A stretch of 12,312 nt of DNA. Source: Clostridia bacterium (GTDB lineage: Bacteria; Bacillota; Clostridia; Oscillospirales; CAG-272). The notes below the pieces were generated by a model. It was not told the DNA's origin and made no database searches. It worked only from the letters and a program-made list of their open reading frames with translations. The position numbers were made by a program, and so were the translations under genes. This document shows positions 5,336 through 11,734 of this stretch, piece by piece (position 1 is the first letter of the stretch; the number at the start of each line of letters is the position of its first letter). Where the stretch lies: the NCBI GenBank assembly GCA_900753295.1, contig CAADYQ010000157.1:1-12312 (forward strand), read 5' to 3'.

Positions 5336-7861
5336 TTACATACCATACCATCTTTCGCCGATGCTGAGATCGACCGTGAGCGGCACCGAGAGCTTTACCG
5401 CGCCCTCCATCTCCTCGCGGAGGATGGCTGCGGCTCTTTCGGCGTCCTTCTTTGAGGCTTCAACGATCAGTTCGTCATGCACCTGGAGTATCAGTGCGGC
5501 ATCAAGTCCTTCGGCGGCTATGCGGCGGCTCACACCGAGCATGGCGAGCTTTACTATATCGGCGGCGCTCCCCTGTATTGGACTGTTCATCGCCACGCGC
5601 TCGCCGAATTTGCGTTGCATGGCGTTGTGTCCGGAAATTTCGGGTATATATCTGCGCCTGCCGAACAGCGTTGTCACATATCCCTTGGCGTGCGCCTCCG
5701 CAACTATATCCTTGAGATACGCGGCAACATCCGGATATGAAGCAAGGTAGCTTTCGATATATGCGCGCGCCTGCTTTACAGGGATGCCGAGGTCTCCGGC
5801 AAGGGAAAAATCGCCTATGCCGTACACTATGCCGAAGTTGACCGCCTTGGCGCGCTTGCGCAATTCGGGGGTTACGTCTTCGGGCGCGACGCCGAAGACG
5901 GCAGCCGCCGTCGAGGTGTGGATATCCGCGCCGTTCGTGAACGCGTCGATCATCGTCTTATCGCCCGAAATATGAGCGAGAAGACGCAACTCTATCTGTG
6001 AATAGTCGGCGTCAATCAGTACGCGCCCCGGCGCGGCGAGAAAGTACTTGCGCAGCTCGCGCCCCTCGTCGGTGCGTATCGGAATATTCTGAAGGTTCGG
6101 CTCCGCTGATGAAAGTCTGCCCGTCGCGGTGCCCGTCTGCTTGAACAGGGTGTGTATCCTGCCGCCGTCGTCCGCCACCTTGAGAAGCCCAACGACATAT
6201 GTGCTGTACAGCTTTGTCAGCTTGCGGTATTCAAGCACGTCGCGCACGATCTTGTGCTCCGGCGCGAGCTTTTCAAGTATATCCGCATTCGTTGAATATC
6301 CCGTTTTGGTCTTCTTGCCGTAAGGCAGTGAAAGACGCTCGAAAAGCACCTCGCCGAGCTGCTTCGGCGAATTTATATTGAATTCAACGCCTGCCTCCGC
6401 GCATATTTCAGCCGCAAGTGCGGCTGATTTTTTTGAAAGCACCTCGCCGTATTCCGCAAGTCCCGCGCGGTCTATAAGAAAACCGGTCTCCTCCATGTCG
6501 GCAAGCACCGCGGCGAGCGGCATTTCTATTTCGCTGAACAGCCCGGAGGAATTCACCTCGCCGAGCTTTTTTTCAAGCACCGGTTCCATGCGGAATATCG
6601 CCTCCGCATCGCTCCCGCCGGCGCCGCCGAGGTACTGGGCGGTAAGGGAGGGAAGATCAAAATTCCCCTGCGGATTCAACACATACGCGGCAAGCATCAC
6701 GTCCGATCCCGCGCCGCGCGTATTTTTCGTGCCGGAAATGCGGTCAAGCTGCTCATATATCGACTTGCAGTCGTAGCAAATGTAGCCGCGCGCCGCGCTT
6801 ACGGCGGCTGCGGATTCACGGTCGGCAGGGACGGTCGCCAGCACATCTCCGTCAAAGGTGCTGAAGTTATCACCGTCAAAGGCAAGCGCTACGGGCTTTT
6901 CGGAGGAGGCGCGAAGCGCCGCCAAAAAGTCGTCGCGGCTGCCTGTCCGCGTGGCGGGCGTATCGGCTGACTGAGCGGGTGCGGCGGTAACCTCCGGCAG
7001 GTCGAGCCGCGCAAGCAACTTGGTGAATTCAAGCCTTGTCAGGAGCGCGCGTATCTCATCGGCTTGCGGCTTTCCGTTACCGAGCATATCGAGAGAAGGT
7101 ATCCCCGGCACCTCGCGGCATATGCGCGCAAGCTCAAGCGAGAGGAAGGCGGAGTCCCTGCCTGCCGTCAGCTTTGCCGCAACGGACGGCGTGACGCCAC
7201 TGCCCGGCTCGGAATATCCGCGATAAACGCCGTCCAGCGAGCCGAACTGTGCTATCAGCTTGACGGCTCCTTTTTCTCCTATACCGGGAACGCCCGGAAT
7301 GTTATCCGACGAGTCGCCCATTATGGCTTTCACATCAACGAATACATTTGACGGGACGCCGTATTCCGCAAGAAATCTTGCCTCGTCAAAAAGAATGTTC
7401 TCCTTGTTGGTGGCAAGCACGACGGAGGTTTTGTCGCTTATAAGCTGGAGAGAATCGCGGTCTCCGGTGAAAATGAATACGCGCGTGTCGCCGTCAGCCT
7501 CGCCCATTGCGGCAAGCGTGCCGAGAATGTCATCCGCCTCGTAGCCTTCTGTTTCTATAACGCTGAAGCCGAGCGCACGGCAAAGCTCGTGCGCTGTGGT
7601 GAGCTGCGCGGCAAGCTCTTCGGGCATGGGCTTTCTGCCTGCCTTGTAGCCGTCGTATCTTTTGTGCCGGAAGGTCGGGGCTTTCAGGTCAAATGCCACG
7701 GCGCACCTTTCGGGGGAGAGGTCGGAGAGCTGACGCATCAGCATATTTGCCATTCCGTAAAGTGCGTTTGTGGGAAATCCGTCACGTGTTGTGAGAGGCC
7801 TTATCCCGTAAAAAGCGCGGTTGAGAATGCTGTTGCCGTCCACGGCGAGAAGTGTTTTCAT
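5336..7861 (-). CDS. polA: DNA polymerase I
   Basis: An 841-residue family A polymerase that fills gaps and removes RNA primers. The 5' nuclease domain (about 1-290) has LLAVDGNS with D8, GYEADDILG, TGDRDSLQL and the helix-hairpin-helix GDSSDNIPGVPGIGEKGA. The middle 3'-5' exonuclease-like domain (about 300-440) is degraded: the first motif reads FDGD rather than FDTE, and the YxxxD helix of motif III is missing, so proofreading is probably absent, as in Bacillus-type PolA. The polymerase domain has motif A DYSQIELR (D619), motif B with R668, K672 and F676 (a Phe at the dNTP-selecting position), and motif C QVHDE (H795, D796). The start is supported by AAAGGAA upstream. It is convergent with the sigma operon and has its own promoter at 7954-7982. 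Confidence 0.97.
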   Translation of the reverse strand: MKTLLAVDGNSILNRAFYGIRPLTTRDGFPTNALYGMANMLMRQLSDLSPERCAVAFDLKAPTFRHKRYDGYKAGRKPMPEELAAQLTTAHELCRALGFSVIETEGYEADDILGTLAAMGEADGDTRVFIFTGDRDSLQLISDKTSVVLATNKENILFDEARFLAEYGVPSNVFVDVKAIMGDSSDNIPGVPGIGEKGAVKLIAQFGSLDGVYRGYSEPGSGVTPSVAAKLTAGRDSAFLSLELARICREVPGIPSLDMLGNGKPQADEIRALLTRLEFTKLLARLDLPEVTAAPAQSADTPATRTGSRDDFLAALRASSEKPVALAFDGDNFSTFDGDVLATVPADRESAAAVSAARGYICYDCKSIYEQLDRISGTKNTRGAGSDVMLAAYVLNPQGNFDLPSLTAQYLGGAGGSDAEAIFRMEPVLEKKLGEVNSSGLFSEIEMPLAAVLADMEETGFLIDRAGLAEYGEVLSKKSAALAAEICAEAGVEFNINSPKQLGEVLFERLSLPYGKKTKTGYSTNADILEKLAPEHKIVRDVLEYRKLTKLYSTYVVGLLKVADDGGRIHTLFKQTGTATGRLSSAEPNLQNIPIRTDEGRELRKYFLAAPGRVLIDADYSQIELRLLAHISGDKTMIDAFTNGADIHTSTAAAVFGVAPEDVTPELRKRAKAVNFGIVYGIGDFSLAGDLGIPVKQARAYIESYLASYPDVAAYLKDIVAEAHAKGYVTTLFGRRRYIPEISGHNAMQRKFGERVAMNSPIQGSAADIVKLAMLGVSRRIAAEGLDAALILQVHDELIVEASKKDAERAAAILREEMEGAVKLSVPLTVDLSIGERWYGM

Positions 7862-7876
7862 TTTTATGACTGTTCC

Positions 7877-7929
7877 TTTCTTTGCATTTGTGCCGCATTT
7901 GTGCCGTTTTTCTTTGCTTGCAAAGAAAA
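7877..7929 (-). promoter_or_regulatory. Structured polA leader with competing hairpin arms
   Basis: Read on the minus strand, TTTTCTTTGC (7929-7920) is followed after two bases by its exact complement GCAAAGAAAA (7917-7908), a 10-bp hairpin. A second copy, GCAAAGAAA (7885-7877), runs directly into the GGAA of the polA ribosome binding site. The first arm could therefore pair with either copy, and pairing with the second would cover part of the ribosome binding site. Between the copies lies a perfect tandem repeat of 11 bp (7884-7905). A regulatory role is inferred only. Confidence 0.45.
7884..7905. repeat. Tandem duplication of 11 bp in the polA leader
   Basis: GCATTTGTGCC occurs twice with no gap (7884-7894 and 7895-7905). 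The copies are identical, suggesting a recent slippage duplication or a paired binding site. Confidence 0.7.
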
Positions 7930-7931
7930 TT

Positions 7932-7941
7932 CAAACGTTTG
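7932..7941. promoter_or_regulatory. Palindrome CAAACGTTTG near the polA transcription start
   Basis: A perfect 10-bp palindrome that begins 12 bp downstream of the polA -10 element, around the first transcribed bases. The position suits a repressor site. It does not match the catabolite-repression (cre) consensus well. Confidence 0.35.
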
Positions 7942-7953
7942 GTTTATAAATAT

Positions 7954-7982
7954 AGTATACCACTCTTTTGTGATCCGGTCAA
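7954..7982 (-). promoter_or_regulatory. Sigma-A-type promoter for polA
   Basis: On the minus strand, TTGACC (7977-7982), a 17-bp spacer and TATACT (7954-7959), with TGG before the -10. The predicted leader is about 85 nt. Confidence 0.8.
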
Positions 7983-8024
7983 GAAAAAAACGTGTGCAAA
8001 TCGCCCGGTGTGCATAATTCGCTA

Positions 8025-8053
8025 TTGAAAAAAAGTGTGCGTTGTGGTATAAT
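8025..8053 (+). promoter_or_regulatory. Sigma-A-type promoter for the kinase-like/lipoprotein operon
   Basis: TTGAAA (8025-8030), a 17-bp spacer and TATAAT (8048-8053), with an extended -10 (TGGTATAAT). Transcription would start about 64 nt before the ATG at 8124. It is divergent from the polA promoter, with about 42 bp between the two -35 elements. Confidence 0.82.
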
Positions 8054-8109
8054 GTATCTGTGAAAATTTATATTGCGGCAGAGTATTGAATCATGCTGCA
8101 AAAAATCAG

Positions 8110-8116
8110 GGAGGTG
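8110..8116 (+). promoter_or_regulatory. Ribosome binding site deciding the kinase-like gene start
   Basis: GGAGGTG, 7 nt before the ATG at 8124. The frame is open to a TTG at 8073, which has no ribosome binding site and would add residues unlike the family. Confidence 0.75.
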
Positions 8117-8123
8117 TAGTGTT

Positions 8124-8765
8124 ATGTCCGAAAATCGCAACACAGTAATTACGATAGCCCGTCAGTACGGAAGCGGCGGCAGAGAGGTCGGCATGCGTCT
8201 TGCCGAGGCGCTTGGTATAAAGTCTTATGACCGCGAGCTGATAACAATGGCGGCTCAGAAGAGCGGAATGTCAAGCGAGATACTCAATCACGCCGATGAA
8301 AAGGCGACAAACAGCCTGCTTTACACGCTCGCGCTCGGCTCATCCTATTACGGTGCGGCGTCCATCGGTACCGATGTGCCGATAAACGATAAGCTGTTCA
8401 TCACCCAGTCGCAAATCATACGCGATCTTGCAGCCGAGGGACCGTGCATCATCATAGGCAGATGCTCGGATTATGTCCTTCGCACCAATCCGGCGCGCTT
8501 TTCCGTGTTCATCTATGCGCCGATAGAGGCGAGGATACGCAGAGTGATCGAGCGCGGCGCGGCGAAGACCGAAAAAGAGGCGCGCGACCTCATTTCGCGC
8601 ACCGACAAGCGCAGAATCAACTATTACAACTATTACACCGGCAGGAAATGGGGAAGCCCCGACAACTACAATATGATGCTTGACAGCTCGTTCCTTGGAA
8701 TAGAGGGATCGGCGCGTGCGATAGCAGATGTTTACCGCGAAAAGGTGGACGTCAATAATAACTAA
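8124..8765 (+). CDS. Cytidylate kinase-like family protein
   Basis: A 213-residue P-loop protein of the cytidylate kinase-like family (Cytidylate_kin2), found widely in Clostridia. The opening ITIARQYGSGGREVG carries the nucleotide-binding loop at residues 16-23. The next landmarks are IIIGRC (G112, R113, C114), then VFIYAPIEARIRRVIE and the Arg/Lys-rich lid RTDKRRINYYNYYTGRKWG. This family is distinct from the essential CMP kinase Cmk, and its true substrate is not established, so the symbol cmk is withheld. It should be cytoplasmic. It is transcribed from 8025-8053 and lies 18 bp before a lipoprotein gene that has its own AGGAG ribosome binding site; no promoter fits between them, so they are probably one operon. 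Any functional link between a nucleotide-kinase-like protein and a surface hydrolase is unexplained. Confidence 0.9.
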   Translation: MSENRNTVITIARQYGSGGREVGMRLAEALGIKSYDRELITMAAQKSGMSSEILNHADEKATNSLLYTLALGSSYYGAASIGTDVPINDKLFITQSQIIRDLAAEGPCIIIGRCSDYVLRTNPARFSVFIYAPIEARIRRVIERGAAKTEKEARDLISRTDKRRINYYNYYTGRKWGSPDNYNMMLDSSFLGIEGSARAIADVYREKVDVNNN

Positions 8766-8783
8766 ATTCAGGAGAAAACAAAA

Positions 8784-10244
8784 ATGAAGACCAAAAAGAT
8801 CATTGCGATGCTGATATCTGCCATCATGCTGATATCCGCAGTTGCATGCACAGGCGAACAGGGCAACGGCACTACAAGCTCGGATGCCGGAACAACAGTG
8901 GAAAGTCCCGCAACGTCAGCTGATGATGGAACGACAACTGCGGAGCCTACCGAACCCGCGACTGACCCCGTAACTGATCCGGTAACGGACCCTGTTACGG
9001 AACCCGTGACCGAGCCGATGACAAATCCCGCCACCACCGCTGCCGATACGACTCCCGTCTCTCCGGAGCCTGCGACCGTTGAGGTCAACTGGTACCTCGG
9101 ATATGTCGGCTCGGATAAGAACTCCCAGGGCTTTGTCAATAAGATAAAGGTGAACGGCGGTTCCTATTCTTATTCCGATGTTATAACCATCTCAAAAGCT
9201 GGGACCAAGATATACTTCACCGATGACAACACCAACTCAAACGGCGACAGTGGCTTTGCTTCGGCGGCAGCATATGTTATTTCTTCGTGGAAAATGGAGA
9301 ACGCCGAGTGGGTGCTTGACACCGAGGGCGCAAACTATCGCGGCTGCGGCAAGGCGGAAAGCGAGATATCTAAGCTCACCGATGACGGTAAAGGCGTTAC
9401 ATATTTCTATGTGACCTCCAAGGACAACGAAAACATCCGTCTTTGCTTCCGTTCCGGACAGAGCACCAGCTTCACTCCCGCCGACTACCCGACCGTTTAT
9501 GTCGAGTTCACCGGCGAGCAGGGAACTGTCGGCGCATCTCAGGCGGAAAAAGAGGCGTTTGACAAGTATATTACCGAAGAGGCTGCTGCAGTGAAATATC
9601 CCGCGCTCAAGGGCCTCACCGTGAACTTCCTCGGCGACAGCTATTTTGCCGGTAACGGACTCAACCCCGATTACGTATGGCCGTCCCTTCTCGGTAAGAT
9701 CTACGGTATGAACTATACGAACTACGGTAAAAACGGTTCCACGATGTCCGATTATGTTACCACCAACAACCCCATGGTCGTGAGATACAAGCAGATGGCT
9801 GATAACTCTCCCGACATCGTGGTGTTTGAGGGCGGTAAAAACGACTACAACAAAAAGGTCCCGATAGGTAACAACGACGATACCGATACCAAGACCTTCA
9901 AGGGCGCGCTCAATGTCCTCATAGACGGTCTGCGCGCAAAATATCCGAACGCCGTGCTCATCGCTGTGACTCCCTGGAAGGTGTCCGGCACCAACGGCAT
10001 AGGCAATACGGTATCCTCCTATGCGGATGCCATGCGTGAGATATGCGCCCTCAAGGGTGTTGCCTGCTTCAGTGCCGACGATCCTGCGGTCTCCGGCGTT
10101 GATATGACCGACGCCGCGTTCCGTGCGGATTATTCCATGAACCCGACAGACGTGAGCCACCTCAACTTTGCAGGCCACAAGCTCGTTCTGCCCAAGTTTG
10201 AAAAATTCATTGCGGATACTTATTCCGCCGCAAAAGCCAACTGA
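8784..10244 (+). CDS. Surface lipoprotein with C-terminal SGNH/GDSL hydrolase domain
   Basis: A 486-residue exported protein. The signal peptide MKTKKIIAMLISAIMLISAVA ends at C22, a likely lipidation site with a slightly unusual lipobox (AVAC). A Thr/Ser-rich stretch and a T-D/E-P-V repeat linker follow (residues 54-82). Residues about 95-245 form a separate Tyr/Asp/Ser-rich domain that I cannot assign; it may be beta-rich and bind carbohydrate. Residues about 275-486 are an SGNH hydrolase: S286 in FLGDSY, G318 in GKNGS, N353 in GGKND, and D456 with H459 in DVSH. Such enzymes remove acyl or acetyl groups from polysaccharides, peptidoglycan or lipids. Its place at the cell surface suggests carbohydrate-ester removal (inference). 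AGGAG at 8770-8774 precedes the ATG. Confidence 0.88.
   Translation: MKTKKIIAMLISAIMLISAVACTGEQGNGTTSSDAGTTVESPATSADDGTTTAEPTEPATDPVTDPVTDPVTEPVTEPMTNPATTAADTTPVSPEPATVEVNWYLGYVGSDKNSQGFVNKIKVNGGSYSYSDVITISKAGTKIYFTDDNTNSNGDSGFASAAAYVISSWKMENAEWVLDTEGANYRGCGKAESEISKLTDDGKGVTYFYVTSKDNENIRLCFRSGQSTSFTPADYPTVYVEFTGEQGTVGASQAEKEAFDKYITEEAAAVKYPALKGLTVNFLGDSYFAGNGLNPDYVWPSLLGKIYGMNYTNYGKNGSTMSDYVTTNNPMVVRYKQMADNSPDIVVFEGGKNDYNKKVPIGNNDDTDTKTFKGALNVLIDGLRAKYPNAVLIAVTPWKVSGTNGIGNTVSSYADAMREICALKGVACFSADDPAVSGVDMTDAAFRADYSMNPTDVSHLNFAGHKLVLPKFEKFIADTYSAAKAN
8943..9029 (+). repeat. Coding tetrapeptide repeat (T-[DE]-P-V) linker
   Basis: Encodes residues 54-82 of the lipoprotein as about seven T-x-P units (TEP, TDP, TNP). 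Codons vary between units (for example CCC/CCG/CCT for Pro), so the repeat is old or selected at protein level. It probably spaces the enzyme away from the membrane across the cell wall. Confidence 0.75.
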
Positions 10245-10278
10245 TAATATCCGTAAAACGGTAAAAACGGTCTAAAAA

Positions 10279-10311
10279 ATGTGGACTGCCGCATTATGCG
10301 GCAGTCCACAT
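10279..10311 (-). terminator. Intrinsic terminator for the HAD/membrane protein operon
   Basis: ATGTGGACTGCCGC (10279-10292) pairs perfectly with 10298-10311 around ATTAT. On the minus strand the stem is followed by a T-run (TTTTTAGA), as expected for a terminator of the leftward operon. On the plus strand no T-run follows, but the hairpin may still help end the lipoprotein transcript, whose stop is 35 bp away. Confidence 0.88.
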
Positions 10312-10323
10312 GAAAAAATCAAA

Positions 10324-10944
10324 TCAGTTCTCACCGATGATTCCGGGCATTTCGAAGAGACTCCGTATGGTATGCTCGCATTCGAAATCATCGTAAAAAT
10401 GACCGTCGTCGAAAAGGCACCCGTGCATTCCGGCGTTCAGACCTGCAAGCACGTCGATGTCGCGGTCCCCGACCATCAGCGAACGGTCGCGGTCAAGCGA
10501 AAAATGCTTGCAAAGATAATTCAGGGCATCCGGCGAAGGCTTTGACGGGAAGCCCATAGTGCTGTCGATTATAAATGTAAACTCGCCGAGCAGCCCCCAT
10601 TTTTCAAGCAGTATACGCGGAAACTCGTCCGAGTGCGTATAGAGGAAGTTCCGCTTGCCGTGCTCGCGCGCAAAAGCGAGCGCTTCGGCGGCTCCCGGTA
10701 TCGGTCCCTCCTCCTTCAGCGCTATCTCATGGTAAATGTCGTACATGATCTTTTTTGCCTCGGCTCTGTTTTCAAATGCGTAGTGCCGAAAGGCGTGCCG
10801 CACCGATTTTTTTAGGTGAAAAAGCACCGATTCGTATGTGTCATGCATCCCGTAATGCTCAAGCGTGAGGTACAGTGCGCGGGTGAAGTAGGGGTAAGAG
10901 TCGGCTATCGTGCCGTCGAAATCGTAAATAATATTGTCGTACAT
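10324..10944 (-). CDS. HAD superfamily hydrolase, phosphatase-like (subfamily IA)
   Basis: A 206-residue cytoplasmic protein with all four HAD motifs. They are D8-x-D10 in IIYDFDGT (nucleophile and general acid/base), T103 in LYTHSD, K135 in PSKPSPD, and G159-D160-x3-D164 in MVGDRDIDV. The helical cap inserted between motifs I and II (about residues 16-85) is of the small type seen in phosphoglycolate and sugar-phosphate phosphatases, so it probably hydrolyses a small phosphate ester. The substrate is not predictable. It starts 9 nt after the stop of the membrane protein gene upstream. It lacks a good ribosome binding site (AAAGGA is about 19 nt away), which suggests translational coupling. 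It is followed by the terminator at 10279-10311. Confidence 0.88.
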   Translation of the reverse strand: MYDNIIYDFDGTIADSYPYFTRALYLTLEHYGMHDTYESVLFHLKKSVRHAFRHYAFENRAEAKKIMYDIYHEIALKEEGPIPGAAEALAFAREHGKRNFLYTHSDEFPRILLEKWGLLGEFTFIIDSTMGFPSKPSPDALNYLCKHFSLDRDRSLMVGDRDIDVLAGLNAGMHGCLFDDGHFYDDFECEHTIRSLFEMPGIIGEN

Positions 10945-10953
10945 GGTGTCGGT

Positions 10954-11550
10954 TCAGTTCTTTCCTTTAGATTCGCGTTTGCGTTCGGCTTCCTCGGGGG
11001 TCTCTTCGATATTTATGCGGGTCAGGTGAAGGTTGCTGATGCCGAAATAGTATCCGAGCCATCCTGCGAGAAGTCCGGGGATGATTATTATAAAATAGGA
11101 TATCCAGTATGAGTTGGCAGGGTGCGCGTTGATCTTTATAAACGACAGGATGCCCGTGTACATTCCTTCGATCCATATAGCTAACATGGCGGCAATTGCG
11201 CCGAGCGTGGAGAAAAATCCAATGCCATTCAGCAGATTTCCGAGCATCACGAGCACCGCAAGCAGAAAATTCGGTACCGACGCCCAAAGCGCCATGTAAA
11301 GTCCGGTAAGCGGTACGCGCGGAGTCCTGCCTGCTTCAATTGACGGGATCTGCTTGTATCCGATCTCCCAGAGAGCGGAATAATTCAGAAAAACAAAAAA
11401 TAAGACGGCAAAAATACTTGTCACGAGCTTAAGCGTGTCGTATTTTGCCATACCGCAGGCAATGGCAAGAACATTGCCGAGAATGGATATCGCGAGCTGA
11501 GTGATAAACAGCTTGACGATAGTGTAAGAATTCTTTTTGAAAAAATTCAT
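10954..11550 (-). CDS. Multi-pass membrane protein of unknown function
   Basis: A 198-residue protein that I do not recognise. Five membrane helices are apparent, at about residues 11-33, 42-60, 83-103, 110-134 and 149-171. A basic start (MNFFKKN), a polar loop near 62-80 (EIGYKQIPSIEAGRTPRVP) and a highly charged 25-residue C-tail (ETPEEAERKRESKGKN) complete it. No transporter or enzyme motif was seen. GAAAGGAA lies 12 nt before the ATG, a rather long spacing. It heads a two-gene operon with the HAD phosphatase-like gene, driven by the promoter at 11589-11617. A role in membrane transport or sensing for the phosphatase is only a guess. Confidence 0.82.
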   Translation of the reverse strand: MNFFKKNSYTIVKLFITQLAISILGNVLAIACGMAKYDTLKLVTSIFAVLFFVFLNYSALWEIGYKQIPSIEAGRTPRVPLTGLYMALWASVPNFLLAVLVMLGNLLNGIGFFSTLGAIAAMLAIWIEGMYTGILSFIKINAHPANSYWISYFIIIIPGLLAGWLGYYFGISNLHLTRINIEETPEEAERKRESKGKN

Positions 11551-11588
11551 GTGGATCAGAGATTCCTTTCGATGATTCGACTGTATCT

Positions 11589-11617
11589 ATTATATAATCC
11601 AAACCGCCGGTTTGCAA
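11589..11617 (-). promoter_or_regulatory. Sigma-A-type promoter for the membrane protein/HAD operon
   Basis: On the minus strand, TTGCAA (11612-11617), a 17-bp spacer and TATAAT (11589-11594). The -10 context GATTATATAAT equals that of the promoter at 624-652. Confidence 0.78.
11600..11614. promoter_or_regulatory. Palindrome within the promoter spacer, candidate operator
   Basis: CAAACCG and CGGTTTG flank one central C, a perfect 7+1+7 inverted repeat. It fills most of the space between the -10 and -35 elements. A protein bound here would block RNA polymerase, so repression is the natural inference. Confidence 0.5.
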
Positions 11618-11675
11618 TAACCGGACCGGAAAATTTACACTTTATCCAATAAAACAGCCAAAGAGATCGCCGCCT

Positions 11676-11704
11676 TTAAGACGGAAGATTGTAAATAATA
11701 TAAG
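11676..11704 (+). promoter_or_regulatory. Possible promoter for the recombinase gene
   Basis: TTAAGA (11676-11681), a 17-bp spacer and TATAAG (11699-11704), about 30 bp before the ATG at 11735. The -35 matches only four of six bases, so this is tentative. Confidence 0.35.
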
Positions 11705-11734
11705 AAATATATCAAAGATAAGGGATTAGGAAAA

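Noticed and set aside
7884..7905. Tandem repeat considered as a CRISPR remnant
   Set aside because: Repeats are 11 bp and directly adjacent, with no spacers.
7932..7941. CAAACGTTTG considered as a catabolite-repression (cre) site
   Set aside because: Flanking bases fail the cre consensus at the conserved outer G and C, so it is kept only as a generic palindrome.
9237..10178. A 313-codon minus-strand open frame opposite the lipoprotein
   Set aside because: The plus-strand frame has a signal peptide and full SGNH motifs. The opposite frame has no family features or ribosome binding site support.
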